A stretch of 64,000 nucleotides of DNA, from assembly GCA_028023455.1 (NCBI GenBank), contig JAQFVV010012402.1, positions 12,072,292 through 12,136,291 on the forward strand. The letters are read 5' to 3'. This document shows positions 32,046 to 46,349 of this stretch, one piece after another. Position 1 is the stretch's first letter. Each line of letters begins with the position of its first letter. The translations under genes were made by a program, and so were the position numbers. The notes under the pieces are model-generated. The model saw nothing but the letters and a program-made list of their open reading frames with translations, made no database searches and was not told where the DNA came from. This stretch comes from Epiperipatus broadwayi (taxonomy: Eukaryota; Onychophora; Udeonychophora; Euonychophora; Peripatidae).

Positions 32046-35000
32046 GTTTTTTCATGATAGATATATTCCTGAAAATTTTTGATATGATAAACTGTGCAAA
32101 AAGAAAAAAAAAGAATATAATCTTTATGGAAAAACGAAATTTGATTTCAGATCTTAAAAATCATAATGTGATTAATTAATTAATAAATATATCTTTACTT
32201 TATTTAGTAAAGGCAATTGGTATTAAGCAATAATATCACATAAAGAACAATTAATTATAATGGTTTTCTAGGGAAAAAAATTTGGCAGATTACTCAAGCT
32301 AAAAATTGCACTATAAGCTGTGAGCAAGAACTTAACCTAATATATATATATATATAGTAATTAAAAAAAAAACCCTTAATGTACATTATATGCTTGTATA
32401 AATTGTGTGGCGTGTATTATGCAAATATGCACTTAAAATATATATGTATAAGAGATAATGATACTTAAATCTATGTAAAATAAACTTAGCTTAAGGTTGT
32501 TCTTTCCAGTGATCCATTCATCAATCATAATTAGCCAGATTTCTCAATCATCAATTGCTCATTATAAAATCCATTGTTATGTTCTAAATCTTTTGTTCTT
32601 GATTTTTTTTTTTTTTGGAAAAGTGCACTAAATATTAATGGCTGAGGATCTCTGAAAAAAGTTTAGAATGAATAGTTGATGTACTTCTTGGATTTTCTTT
32701 TCATATGGGATGCTGTGATTTCATAATATTGGACTGTTTAGATGCATCAAGATGATTTAAGCACTTTGTTCTATTTTATTTTTTTTTTGATTTTAAAATA
32801 GTAGTAATGGTAAACATGAGTAAGTTCATAAAACAGATGTCATGATTTTCTTCTTCATTTTCTACTTGATGTAAGATATCCATTTCAGTTTTCAAGCTCC
32901 GAGTTTTTTTTTAATTTTTCATAGTCACATTAGTTACTACCATGATTTTAGTCAAAAATGTATGTAGCTTTACTCATTTAAACATAATTGCTAGAAATAA
33001 AAGCATCTTTTAACTGTTCAAAAGTGCAGCAAAATGGATGAGAAAGTGAAAGTAAACTAGCAGTTAACAATTTTTTGTGTTTTTCTGCGCAACCGTTTTT
33101 TGTTGCACTGAAAAAAAATCCACACTGAAGTTCTATTTTTTAAAATTTGTACTACTATATTATATTACTTATATGAAATTAGTTAGAATTTTTTTAAAAA
33201 AAAAGTTTAATGGCAACTTATTTAATTGATTATAAAGACTTGTTATTTATCATTAATATAAGAATTGGAAAAGTAGCATATAGTACATTATCAAAACTTA
33301 ATCGCAGTTAACATAAAAAAAAAAAATACTCTGACATATTAAAAAAAACTTATCTAATGCATTCTGTGTTTGAATATTGTAATCAATATTTAAGGTGGGT
33401 TTTTTTATAATATGTACTATGCAAATCTAAACAAATAGCACTTTTTTTTTTGCCACAAGATGGTATATTTTATTAAGTATGGTAACTATTTTCTTGGAAA
33501 TGATTTACATTTTTTTAGATTAATAAAAGTGAAGTCAGAGATGTGAACTACTTGAATAAATATTAAAGGTATAAATCTTTTTCACTTTATTTATATTGTA
33601 TTTTTATCATACAAAATATATTATTAAATGCATAATGTATGCAATTTTATTCACTTTTTTTTTTAAAACTGAAAATACATTAGTAATACAACTATGATAA
33701 CATTTGCAATTCTAAAACAAATAACAAGAAATTTTAAAATCGAGCAAATGGATTAAATGCTACTTTTAATTTAGATTTAGTAATTTTTGATCATATGAAG
33801 TTCATTATTATAAAATCTTTATTTTTTCCAAAATAACAATTATGATAACTAAATTACAAGATAGTGGTCATAATTTTTATTGCAAGCAAAATACTGTTAA
33901 TAAAAATTTTAATCCATAAAAATAAATATAGTGTACATATTTTCAAATTTAATACTGAATTAATATATTTATTGTACATCATTAAAATATGATTTTGATC
34001 ATTTATTATATCGAATGAAACCCTTTTTTTTTTTTGGTTTTGTAATCGTTAATGATGGAAATTTTTACTTTGAATGCATCATTTATGAAATACTGATTGG
34101 CTTGCAAGAATGTTGAATGAAAATTAAATACTCTACTGTTCATTCATTAATCGTATTTTAAGTTTATAATCAAAATATGTTTACAGTACTAATATTGTGT
34201 ACTGTATTGTGTATTATGAATAAACTGTACTGTTCAATTTCAGTATGAAAATCACTATTTTGCTTTTGGATGGCATGGCGTTAATAACTTATGACATTAT
34301 CAGTCTCACAAAATCGCCACTAAAAACATTTGAAAATTTTTAAGGATCGTTACAGTGGGTACAAATTGATAATGATCACTATTATAAATCTTCACATAAT
34401 GGTTAAGCACTAAGTGGGTATAGGCGTATAATAAAATATGTTGAAACAAATTACATAAAAATTTATCAAAATCTTAAAGTTTTTTTTGTGTGTGCGCGCG
34501 TGTATCTGTGCATACCTACATATATTTTTTATTTTATAAGAAATATATTAACATTTATAAATTAAATAATATTAATTTATGAATGCAAAAATTAAACAAA
34601 AAATATGACATTTTATTTTTTGATACTTTATTGTGATTAATAAATGAGAAGATGGAAAGTTTTAACTTATCAGCAAATTTTAATTTATGCAAACTCTATT
34701 TTTTATTTATTTATGTTTTTTCCAATTAAACACTAAAAAGCTTTAGTTTTTAATTCTTTAGCGTGAAATTTTTTGTTCTATATGATTCTTTCCAATGTAT
34801 ATGCTTTTTTTTCTTTTTTGCATGTTACTGATACCTTCCATGGTCAGTTAGTAATGTAATTAATTTATTTGTTTACAAAAGTAATTTTAATGTAGCTTTA
34901 TTATATACATATATCTTCAGAATAAAATAAAAATCTGATAAATTATTTATCTAATTTATTTGATATAAAATAAAGCATATTGTATTGTTTCTACTTATAA

Positions 35001-36399
35001 TTGTTAACGTTTCATTACTTAAAAAGTGCCAAATAATTATAAACATCATTTTTGTTTTTAAATAATAAACAAATAATGACAAAAATCTGAAATAAAAAAT
35101 ATATACTTAATTTTTTATATTAAATTATAGAAAAAAAATTCCAGATGAATGAATATGCCTACATATAGTTGAAGGAAGCCCAACAAAAATCTTTTTTTTC
35201 AAGAGTGTATTAAGTTTTTTTTTTTCTGACTATAGCTGCAATCTCTTGACTAACACTAAAACCTAGAAGCATTACATGTGAACTAAATCAGATTCACCAA
35301 TTGATAAATGCTCCCAGCTGAAATCAAAAAGAGACTGGTATTATTCTCCATAGAAATAGCCCAGAGATCAGGTTAATAAATATCAGATGATATGAATTCT
35401 TTCAAACAAATTAGTAAATTTTTCAAATTCAAATTTAAACAACAACAAATTGTAAACTTTATTTCAGAGTGCATAGCAACCTTAAAAGTAAATTTGAATA
35501 TATTTTTAATTAAAAGCAATTTCCTAATAAATAGGAATTAAAAATTAAATGGAGATTTAAAAATAAAATTTATTGGACTATTTTAATTTAAAATCAATCA
35601 TATAAAAAATGAAATTAATGTTTTCACAGAATGTAAAATGAAAATTGTGTAACAAAGTCTGTGTAAAAATTGAAGTAGCTGCATTTCATTCTAATTAATG
35701 AAGTTAAAAAATTTGAAAATTATCTAAATTTATAGATATTGGTTTTATTCATTGAGAGTACATACTGTAATGGAATTATCAGACATTCCAGACTGATCAC
35801 TATATCATGAAACAGCTGCTAAAAAAATCTGGGTGTACTCATTTTACTCATAAACTTAGAACACCACTAGATGAGATAATATTCCATACAATTAATGTCT
35901 CTGATGTAAATATTAAGATAGATAACTCTAGTCATATAGCCAATTTAAGTTTATAGCTAAAAAAATAATCAAATCAGTCACATCAAACAAATTTGATGTC
36001 TTCTGTGTGCACGATAAATATCAGTTGTTGGTCCTGAGTCTCATCTCAAAGACCATATCATGCATATTTCCCTCTAATGAGATTTATTATTCTCATACTT
36101 GATTATTAACTATAAACTTATTTTATTCTTTAATAAATGGAAGTAAATAATTTAACAGTTTGGATATTTAAACATATACCTTAGCAACTAGTTGTCATTA
36201 AATTCTACTCCAAAATATTTAACTATAGAACATGTAAAAAATAATGTTACTTGTGCTGCATAGTTAATGATAACTCTAAGCTTTCTCAATTATAATATAT
36301 CCTTGATGCAGTCAATCCATTAGAAATATTAGGTAATGATATGAATGATTATATGCAAATAATCACCATTCTTTTATGTTTACATAAACTATTTTTCGC
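32046..36399. other. No gene recognised
   Basis: Very AT-rich. A short GT/GC run lies at about 34488-34503. Less AT-rich patches near 35230-35370 and 35770-36080 show no motif. No ORF long enough to be convincing. Confidence 0.45.
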
Positions 36400-36740
36400 A
36401 GGCAAAACTCTCCATATAGTAGCACCACTCATTGCAAGCTAGAGTAATCAATAGATGCAGGAAGGTTTGTGCATAGAAATCTCTATCTAGCGCCTACTCA
36501 TATAATATCCCCAGACTTTTTTTTAGTTTGTGGCTTTCATCAATGAGGAGCCATGGATCTGAGATCTAAGTGAAGTACTCTCAGATCCAAGACTCCTTAC
36601 TGACGAAAGCCGTAAGCTAAAAATTAGTCTGGAGATATTGGATGAGTAGGCACTAGATAGGGATTTTATGCAAACCTTCCTACATCCATTGATTACTCTG
36701 GCTTGCACTGAGTGGTACTATTTTATGGAGAGTTTTACCT
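36400..36740. mobile_element. 341-bp fold-back MITE, fullest copy of its family
   Basis: The two halves mirror each other over about 160 bp each, around a centre near 36570. Matching blocks: GGCAAAACTCTCCATA / TATGGAGAGTTTTACC, AGTAGCACCACTCATTGCAAGC / GCTTGCACTGAGTGGTACT, AATCAATAGATGCAGGAAGG / CCTTCCTACATCCATTGATT, and CCATGGATCTGAGA / TCTCAGATCCAAG. Noncoding. No clear target duplication. Relatives are the 100-bp form at 21004-21103 and a half copy at 52945-53165. Confidence 0.85.
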
Positions 36741-39700
36741 CCTTTGTGTAAGTATTTGAATCATGAAAATTTAAAAAGCACTTTTATGATATAAGCATGC
36801 ATTAAAAAGAATTGAGAGATGAATCTATTTTAAATTGCAAATTCTTTTAATGGACAATTAATTGTGTTAGTTTAAAAAAATACTGTACAAATGACAAAAA
36901 AATAATTTTATAACTACAATTTTTAAAAATGGAGTGTACATATTAATATTATTTAAACTTTAAATAACAAACCAGGGTTAGTAACAATTACAATCTGGAA
37001 GAAGTTATATTAGTTTTTTCCTGATATGAATAAGTAAGATAAATAAATGAACTTATAGCTTAAAGAAACAAATAGACCTATTTTATTAGTCTAAAGGGGT
37101 ATTAAGTTAATATTAGAATTTTGTATATATTATAACAGCCATGTTTCATGGCACACAATAACATAGTATGTATGCACAAGTATATATAAAGTTGAAAGAA
37201 AAAGTAGAAATAAACACAGACAAAAATTTTGTAGATATTTTCTTATTTCCCTGGAATAAAATCACAGTAATGGGTAAAATAATTTTGGATTTAAAATAAA
37301 ATTTTGTTATAAATTAATCAGTTAAAAGGTCTAACTAATATTGGATTCTGATTTTGAAATTAAAAACAAGCATGTTTTATGTTAAAATAGAACTGATAAT
37401 TGTAAATATTTTTATTATCTATTTTTTAAAATATTTGTAGATCATATTTATGATAAAATTTTAAAAGTAGTTTTTAATTAAAAGGAATTGAAATCATTAA
37501 CTTTTTTCTAATCAAGAGAGATAAGAAAAACAGTTTTTAATTAATGTATTGTTGTCATTCTACTATAAAAAGGGTTGGATATAAAAGCAACAGTAGTTTG
37601 TTGTTTTCAGATGAGTTGACTGGAAGTAGTTAGCAGTTTGTTTCCAGAGTTATAAAAATAACTACCAATGAAGAAATAAGGAAATGCAAGGATGGCAAGT
37701 CCATCAGCTGCTCTATAGTTTACTGTGGAGGAGTTTTGATTCATGGAAATAAGACCCAGCTTTCTGTATTCACTAGCCTGCACAAATGTGGACAAAACAG
37801 CTAGCTTGCCTAAAGTCTATCCAATCCTGGACAGAAGGGAGATGACTGCAGACCAACAGTTACCTGAATTATACCTTTCCCAATGATGAATATTTAACCA
37901 ATCTCATCAAGACCAACTCACCAAGAGATTCAGCTTGCTAAAGAATTTGTTTATACATATGCTGATTTATCTGTATACAGAAAAGCCCAAATAAATGTAT
38001 ATGGTGAGTAGCATTATATATAATGAGAATGACATTTTAAAAGTGAAAAATATATAGAGAATAATTGTTTGTTGAAGAAAGAAAGAAACATTTAAAATCT
38101 AAATTTAAGGATGGTTATAATTAATCAATCAACAATAATCTGTCAAGACTGATTTTTTTAAAAGAAAAAGAAAATACTTTATTGACTATAAAAAGAGAGA
38201 CTAATTAATTTTAATTTGTGTCATTTATATTTTTATAGATACACTTGTATGTGTGAATAAATGGAATTAATTATGAAAGATATCTTTAATAATTTAAAAT
38301 TCATTTATATGTTAATCAATTATGGTACTGCACATCTGTGCAATGATATATATACATCGAAGTGAACCTACTATGAGACTTAAATTTTGTTATTATTTTA
38401 CAATTTAAATATGTTCAGAAATTATTGTGTCACATGTCTGTGTGCATATATCAATGCAGGTCATGTAGATATATATGTGAATTTTAATCATTTTTATGAT
38501 CATTCAGATATGTTTATTTTATATGATACTGCACATCTGTGTGCATATATATTTTTATATATGCATTTTATGTAAATCCATTAAGAGGTATTGAAAGTCA
38601 CAGTGTGATAGTTTTTTGTATATTAATCAAAATCAGAAAGGTTATATGTGTAGAGCCATATTCTAAAGACCTTAATATTATTTTTTATTGTTGTTATTAA
38701 ATTTGTATTTAATTGTTAGTCATTCCAGTGAATTTGATTCTAAATAGTTTTTAAAATATTATATGTTGCATCATCTCTCTCTTGATCACAGTATCAGTTA
38801 TAGAGCTTGTGTTCTCTGAGCTAGATTCATGCATAACAGTTGATTATATGAAAGGGGGGTATATTAGTGTTTATGGGTATCCAGTGATGATGATGATATT
38901 CCCATCAATGATAACGATGACATCCTATTGGCATGAAGAGTATATTCTTTAAAGTCCATGCAATAAATTTTATTTAATTTAGTATTAATCAGAATTTAAG
39001 ATTATAGTTTGCCAGTACATCAATTGTATTAAGTGGCCAGAGCATTGATGATGATCAGGGATGTTTTAATATCCCAGCATTATTGTTTTTCATTATTATA
39101 TATTCTGATGGACGAGCACTTAATTTGTACATCCAAATTAGGTTTAAATAATTTCCCCAAACTGGCAATGGCTAAATAGTTAGCCTGGTCTTCAGTAGAC
39201 CATTTCAAATCCAGTCACAAGATTAACTGTTGATTTACTTTATTGTTAAACATTTATGCTGATGAATGAGTATACTTATGGATAATGCTGGTGAATATAT
39301 TTAATTATACTTTTACTTATTCTAGTGAGTTAACTGGGCAAAGTGATCTCAGAGTGATCTATCATGCTCACCCCCCTTTGATATTAAATTTTATATTTTT
39401 TTTACTTGTGGATGAATAAACAATTTCTCAGATCCCTGATGGTTTAAACCCTGATTACCCCATCTCATTATAATATATATATACCTACATTCAATTATTG
39501 CACTTAATTTCTCCCCTTTATAATATAAAAATACAAATTATAAAAAATATTAATAATAATATTTTTCCCAATGAATTGCATTATTTTCTATAATAATACA
39601 ATCATAAATACAACTATGATATTATGTTAAATTACATAGTTATTTTACAAAAATGTTATTTAAGAATATTTAACTTTCCTTCTTATTCATAGGTAATGTT

Positions 39701-40495
39701 ACAATATGTGGAATGCTTTTTTAATTAACTAATGCCTTCTTAAAAGAGTCCATTTAATTGAAAAATTTTAATTTCCTATGACTTCAACTGGAAAACCTAT
39801 TTAAATAAAATTATCTTTATACTTGTAATTTTTAGGCTGAAGTAGTTTTTTAAATATTTCATTGTGAAGTTTCTTTATGTTTTCATTACTTTTTTTTAAT
39901 CATAGTGTATTCTAATGTGAGCTTTTTTTGGCATATATCATTATTATTTTAATGAAAACTGATTTATTGCTGATTTGAACATTTTATTTTAAGTATAAGG
40001 AATCAATATGCTATTTTTATTTTTAAATAAATCTAACAGTAATAAGTTAAGTGAATTTTATTGGCAAACATTTGTTTGCTGCTTATATGGTTATTATTTT
40101 GAGTAAGTTTAGTTTTAAAAGATATATTTATTCTACATATGACAAATTTTATAGGCATATTTTTTTATAGAACGAAAATAATGGTAGGCTCCTTTTTCAT
40201 TAGAATAAAATTTACTTTCGGAAAAATTAGCATTGCAATGTTATTAGTACTATTAATAAAATGGTATAACCATTTTTTAAGGGGGGGAGTTAAAAGTGAA
40301 GGTTACTATAAAGTTGCAATTTTCCTTTTAGAAAACTTTTCAGACATCTTGGATTTTTTTTTAACTAAAAAAAAAAAGCAAAAATATGTCTTCTTTAGGA
40401 CATTCCTGATGCATTAACCAATAATGATATATAACAATTTTGATTTGATTTTTTTAATATTTTTTTTAAAGAAGAAAAATATATATATATCAGTA
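36741..40495. other. No gene recognised
   Basis: AT-rich. At 37600-37970 composition becomes less AT-rich and a 62-codon minus frame (37795-37607) occurs. I cannot assign it. Near 38330-38560 the phrase ACTGCACATCTGTG recurs as a loose local repeat. GAT repeats occur near 38885-38900. A weak tRNA-like string near 39165-39220 is too degraded to call. Confidence 0.4.

Positions 40496-40550
<55 letters not shown>
40496..40550. repeat. (AAT)n microsatellite, about 18 units
   Basis: An uninterrupted trinucleotide run of about 55 bp, followed by GATG. A pure run of this length is expected to be length-polymorphic. Confidence 0.95.
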
Positions 40551-40551
<1 letters not shown>

Positions 40552-41113
40552 TGTTAAAACATTTTCTTTAAATGACTGATTTTTCACAAGGTTATTGAAT
40601 TAAAAAAATATAAAATTAATATTATTTTTTTTATATCATTGAGGAATAATTGGAGATTAAAATTAATAATTAATCCAAATATGTTTATATATATATTACC
40701 ATCTATACATAAGTGTTCCAACTGTATTGACATTTTGTAATATTTAAAAAAGCTAAGAAAAAAAATTCAAAAGATGCAATTTGATTTTTTAGTTAATATG
40801 ATTTATTCTTGGAAATGTACAATGAAAGTTATTTTTATTTTGTATTTATCCATTTAATTTAATTAAAGTTAAAATTGGAAAGAATCTAAATGCATATAGA
40901 TTGTTTATCCAGATAAATAAAAGAAAGACTATGCTAATTAAAGATGGTGGAAATATTCTATAAAAAAGAGACTTTGTAACTAAATAATAATAATTATACA
41001 ATATTACAAAACTTGCCTTATGATAAAGCAAAAAATAAAAAGACACTCAGAAATCTAAGAAGTGGTAGTGAGTATAAAAACCAAATAACTTTGAGCAGCT
41101 AGGTCTTGTTGTC

Positions 41114-41323
41114 TTGTTCTCTCAGCTGGATGTTTCCATGAGGGTCTTGGGTAGTAAAAAGCATCTTTTCAGGACTACTACTCACCTGCTGAATGAAGTC
41201 TTCATGCAGGAGTGGAAACGAAACATTGCAAACACTGTCTTTCATAATAAAGAGGTCACCCCAAAAGAGCTTTTGAGGCTAGCTTTAGGATGGACCACAA
41301 ACAGTTTAAATAAATGGCCATGA
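41114..41323 (+). pseudogene. Unassigned 69-codon frame, faint Tc1/mariner likeness
   Basis: The frame has a TTTHLLNEVFMQEWKRNI stretch, recalling the helix near the end of Tc1-like transposases where an LxxxLxxEWxxI pattern occurs. Composition here (about 41090-41330) is less AT-rich than its surroundings. I see no DDE block, TIRs or TA duplication, so the likeness may be chance. Confidence 0.2.
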
Positions 41324-43820
41324 GCTCATTCTATATCCCAAGAAAAACCATGCATGGTATAAATCAATGATCTACCTGAACTCACTAAGCTTAATGATAA
41401 GATTATTCATACCCAATTTGTGACTAAATTGTTTGCAAACTAACCTAAACTATAAACTTATAATGTATTCCCATTAGAGACATTCCCTAATTTTTATAGA
41501 CATTTTATCCATTGATTGCTTTCTACAAGAAACTAAAAAGAAATGAACTGTTTTAATTATTTAACATTCTTATCTGGATAAGCATGTATGTGCTTTCCAG
41601 TTTTATTTAATAATTTATTGTTTAAATATTTTAATTTGTTACAATAAAATATTTACCTTTAATATCAACTTTTCATCGTATGTTATTAATGTTATTTGAT
41701 TAGAATTTCTTGTGTAGAATTACTTTTGTCAATATGCCTGTTTAGTTAAGCCCCCCCCCAAAAAAAAAATATATATAAAAGATTAAAATGACTAGAAAAT
41801 GTAATCCCAATGTTACTTTTAGTTATTAGTTACAAAATGATGATATGATGTGATGGATCAGTGAGTCTACGGATTTTGGCAACCTTTTAAATAAATGTAA
41901 AACTGATTCTACTGCCAGTGCAAATTGTAATAAATAGGTCGAGTTAATCATGAAATATTGCTATGTTTTTGAGATGTTCAAACTCGTAAATGAGCGGAAT
42001 TCTTTTCTTTTTCATAGTTTGATTAACTCACATTCTAGTGCATAAAAGTAGGCCTAAATATAACTATGAACAGTACAATGTATTGAAATATTTTAATATA
42101 TGGAAATATTTTATATTAGAAAAAATATCATATACATATAACTCTCTATTTTTAACACATACAGAAAAAGCATCTAAGGATTAAGAAATGTGAGGTATAA
42201 GTTAGAAAATAAGTCAATAATTATTAATTTTGGCTAATTAATTATTGACTAATATGAGATTTGGGGATGACAATAATTTTAAAAGATATTTATATTTTCC
42301 TCTTATTTACAAGTGAATACATTTTTTTTCTTTAACAAAAAGAAGTAAACTATGATCTTGATAAGGATGCACCCTGTTTCACTATTTCCCTCTCCAGGGA
42401 AAAAAAAGAAAATATCTTTTTGATAATTCCATAGATTGACTAATCTATTTTTTAACTTCTCTTTTATTACCTTTGTGTTTGATTACAGTTCAATTTGTAG
42501 TAAGATTTTAAATTTCTTATATTACAGGAATTTTTTTATCCCTCTATTGCCTCTAATCATAAAAACATTATTGTTAAAAATGTTTTAGATATGTTTCTGT
42601 TATTTTGCAGACTTATGGAGTTCTCACAAACATGAAATCATGCCATTCATGTGTATGACAAAATTTTGGTATTATATTACAGATTAATTTAAAAGTCTGC
42701 ACATGGAATAATGTACTTTATTGACTTCAGAGAGCCTTCTTAGCATGGACTTTCTTATCCTGGTTCTTTTGAGTTTCTTTGAATTTACTAAATTACTTTC
42801 AAATATTATTTATGGTGAATCTGGGAGAAACGTTTTTCAAGGAGTTTTGCACTTATTTGACTATAAATATGAACTTGAGAATAATCAGTATACAAATAAT
42901 GGGAATCCTTAATACCTACTTGTATATGTTGACAGACAAAATATATTTAAAGAGTATTTATATGGCATATATGAATATGTTTATATAATATAAAAAAAAC
43001 AGAACATTTACGTTAAATAATTAAAAACAGAGAGAATTTAAAAATAATTTATTTTTATTAAATAAAATCTTTGCTTATTAATTTTAATGATTTAACATTC
43101 ATCTGTTTTCCATTGACTAATTTTTTGAAGCATGACAGCACAATATTATTAATTTTTATTAGTAATAAAAAAGGGAAGAAAATAACCTAGTTAGTAGAAA
43201 TGAAACTTAAATATCATTGTCCTCATTAGCAACTAATCTGTAGTAAAGATTTAAAAGTGGAAGGGTTATTTTTCCAATAAAAAATAAAATTATTCTTGTC
43301 CATTCTATGATTTGGTTTATTAATATAGAGTTTATAAAAAATTCAAGCACTGGAAGTGATAGAGCTTGACCATGTTTCATGTACCTTGAATTCCAGAATC
43401 TTATTTTTATCATTGCATGAAACAATGTATAACAAAAAATATTAATTTTAGTAAACAGAACTCATATTATTTTTTAATAAATATTAAGTATTGAAAACTA
43501 ACACTTTGCTTCAGTTTACCTAATAAAGTTGAATTATGAATTATGATATTCATATCATCTATGTTCTTTATTTTTACAATGCTTTTTTACAACCCACTAT
43601 TAATAGTTTGTACAACTACATTTTATAAGTATTATTTTTATTTTAATCAGAGCTAATCCTTTTAGTTTTATAGCCTTTCACAATAGCTTACCTTATTGTC
43701 CCACTCTCTCTTGCAACCATGTTAAATGAACTTCATTTACTTAGCTATATTTCTACTAATATCTTTTGAAATGGAAAATTTTAAATCAGTTTTATTAATA
43801 TTGTCAATTTCACTAGTATT
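41324..43820. other. No gene recognised
   Basis: AT-rich. It contains a C8/A10 homopolymer junction at about 41752-41769 and a short inverted repeat AGTCAATAATTATTAATT / AATTAATTATTGACT at 42212-42250. Two overlapping short plus frames near 42721-42988 look like chance. Confidence 0.45.
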
Positions 43821-44299
43821 TGCTATGTCTGAGGGTTTTTGCTTTTCAGAAAACCAGTTAGATAGCATAAGAAATAAAATAAGCATACATTTGACATTTT
43901 ATATAATTTTAATTTATATTTAAACAGTATAAAAACACAAATATTTTACATATTAGTTGATAAAGCAAATACAAATAAATATTGAGTAATGATATAAAGT
44001 TCAAAAGTTTACATGTACGTGTTCGGACCTTACAATTTTAATCACTTCAGCCATTTTTTACTTATGGCTTTGTCACGGAATCCTACTAATTATTCTGACA
44101 CATTTTATATCAGCTCCATATTGGAAAATCCTGGACTGAGAGTGAAAGAATAATATTCAGCACCCTTTTATCCTCATCAGTTTATCAAGCATCTCATTCA
44201 GGATCGAGAACCCACTGCAGCACCATCTTTAAATTTATTTACTAGAGTAACAACACAGGTATGTGATATTTCAATTCACTAATTTACAAATACACAGCA
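43821..44299 (-). repeat. 3' LTR, 479 bp
   Basis: Bounded by TGCTATG at 43821 and CACAGCA ending at 44299, a matched TG...CA inverted terminus. The purine tract lies directly beyond on the sense side. The first 134 bp match the right-hand LTR remnant, and the rest has no partner in the window. Confidence 0.75.
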
Positions 44300-44315
44300 G
44301 TCCTTCTCCCACTCT
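44300..44315 (-). other. Polypurine tract
   Basis: The sense strand reads AGAGTGGGAGAAGGAC immediately before the 3' LTR, the expected site for plus-strand priming. Confidence 0.65.
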
Positions 44316-44344
44316 AGAAATAAATAGTGCCTTTAATTTAAAAT

Positions 44345-45700
44345 GAAATCCTTAAACTTAACTGGTGGTCGGTGTACTCTGGAGACCCTGGGTATGTTCA
44401 CTCCATCTAGGACGCGTGTGTTCCCATAGTAGTTCACATACCAGCTCTTCTTCCTTAGGTGTTTCTAAGTCTAATTCATTATCATAATCAGTTTCATTTC
44501 CAGAATCTCTAATTTAGCTTTGTTTCAAGCAACACATCAAAATCATTATCTGAATTAGGGTATTCATGTCGATGGTGAAGGTGATTTATTCTAAATGCTT
44601 TGCCATTTTGCAAATCAACCAGATGAATCTGCTTCAATAATAACTGTTTAACCACTCCTGGAATTCATTTATGTTTCAACACATCATATATCCAAATGCT
44701 CTCCCCAGGTAAAATTTTCTAGCTTGAAAAGATTGTCTGCCCTTAGCTTTGTCAGGTAACAGTTGAGACAGATGAGTGCGGAAAACATGACACATTAATA
44801 ACTCAGCTGTAGTTTTTCTGGTTGCCATATTCAGAGTAAAATGCTGCATGTACATGGCTTGTACCAAAGCTTTCAACATGTTCTGCAATTTTAGTTTTTT
44901 TAAATTATATTTAGCTGTTGAACTCCTTGCTCTGCTATACCATTACTTTCAGGATGGAATAGAGGCGTAAGAGTGTGTTTTATTCCTCTGTCACTCAGAA
45001 AGTCTATAAATTTTTTTGAAGTAAAACCCGAGCCATTATCAGTCACAATAGATTCCGGATAGCCATATGTAACAAATAATTCGTTTAATACTCGGATGAT
45101 ACTTTTGGCACTGGCATCCTTAACTAATCTGCACTCAGTCCATCATGAATACATGTCAATCACTAATAGTATTAAGTATTTTTTTAATGGCCCAACATGG
45201 TCCATATGAACATGCATCCTAGGAGAACTCAGCGTTTCCAAGTTTCAAACTTTTTGGGAGGTAATTTAGTTGTCTGTTGACAGTTTACATATTCTTTTAT
45301 CATAGTTTTAATATCTGTTGTCAAATTTGGCTACCATACATATGATGTTGCTAGAGCTTTCATACACACTACTCCTGGGTGTTCTTGATGCAATAGTTTT
45401 AAAATTTTGACTCTCCCATCAGTAGGGACCAATAATGGTCATTATGCAATATGCATCCATTACACACAGAGAGTCTTTCTCTGGCAATCCAAATTGCTTT
45501 ATTTAATTCTCTGGGGCATTTTATTGGACATCCATTTTATTAGTTGGTCATAACCTTTATCTTTCTTTGTCCAATCAGCTATGACTTGGCTATTTATGTT
45601 TTTTGAATTTAATGTCAATGTAGTTTATTTCTTTAATTTCATATATCTTTTCTTTCACATCCGCTGGACAAAGCATCAGCATGTCTGATTGTCTTTCCCG
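44345..45700 (-). pseudogene. Integrase
   Basis: Core blocks in sense order: LLVIDMYS near 45160 (first Asp present, followed at once by an in-frame TGA), IVTDNGSGFTSKKF at about 45045-45005 (second Asp), and FHPESNGIAEQ near 44950 (Glu present). The open frame 44888-44676 (ALVQAMYMQHFTLN, KTTAELLMC) continues the C-terminal domain, and the last residues before the stop near 44345 read like EFKDFIL. The catalytic D,D,E are kept although the frame is broken. Confidence 0.8.
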
Positions 45701-45837
45701 GCTTATATATCAAATTATAATCATAATGTGACAAAATATCTATCCACCGTAACATACGTTGGCTCAAAGGTTTAGATAACTTTTTCACAGCAAAAAATCC
45801 CCGTTAGTGGGCGATGATTGGTATAAATCATGAAATT

Positions 45838-46170
45838 TCATCCATACACATTTTGATGGAACTTCTTTACTGCAAACACCATGGCTAATGCTTCTTTGTC
45901 CACTTGGCTATAGTTTTTTCTACTGATGTCATTCACTCTAGAAGCAGAAGCAATCAGGCATTCCCCTTCATAGCACGAATGTGAGATGACAGCTTCGACA
46001 CCATATTCAGATGCATCTGTTGTAATACACACAGCCCAATCACTCCGGTAATGAACTAACAGTGCTTCTGATCTGAAAAAGTCTTTTGTAGGTTTAAATG
46101 CATTATCCTGTTCCATATTCCAGACCCAACATTGTTTTTTTAAATAGCATATACAGTGGCGATAATACAT
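45838..46170 (-). pseudogene. RNase H
   Basis: A 110-codon open frame: WNMEQDNAFKPTKDFF (RT thumb-RNase H connection), CITTDASEYGVEAVISH with the DAS catalytic block near 46020, and KNYSQVDKEALAMVFAVKKF with the Glu block. The family's GxGAV is VEAV here, so one Gly is lost. It would degrade the RNA template during reverse transcription. Confidence 0.85.
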
Positions 46171-46349
46171 GCGATTTTCCTGCTAAGAAGCTTTCGTAGA
46201 AATTTAGCAGTCCCAAAAATGCTTGCAGCTCTTTCACATTTCATGGATATTTTGTATTGTTTATGGTTTTTATCTTTTCAGGCTCTGGATGATGACCAGT
46301 TGCATTTATAATATGTCCTAGGAATTTTAAATTTCACTTGCAGACCATA

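Noticed and set aside
38387-38575. 62-codon ORF with repeated CAYI motifs
   Set aside because: The repetition comes from a local DNA repeat (ACTGCACATCTGTG), and the product resembles no protein.
39165-39220. tRNA-like SINE head
   Set aside because: A-box and B-box likeness is too weak, and no body shared with the other SINE copies follows.
41114-41323. Confident Tc1/mariner transposase
   Set aside because: Only one helix-like pattern matches. There is no DDE block, TIR or TA duplication, so it is listed only as a faint likeness.
43955-44299. An envelope gene in the gypsy element
   Set aside because: The interval after integrase is LTR sequence bounded by TG...CA and a purine tract, with no open frame.
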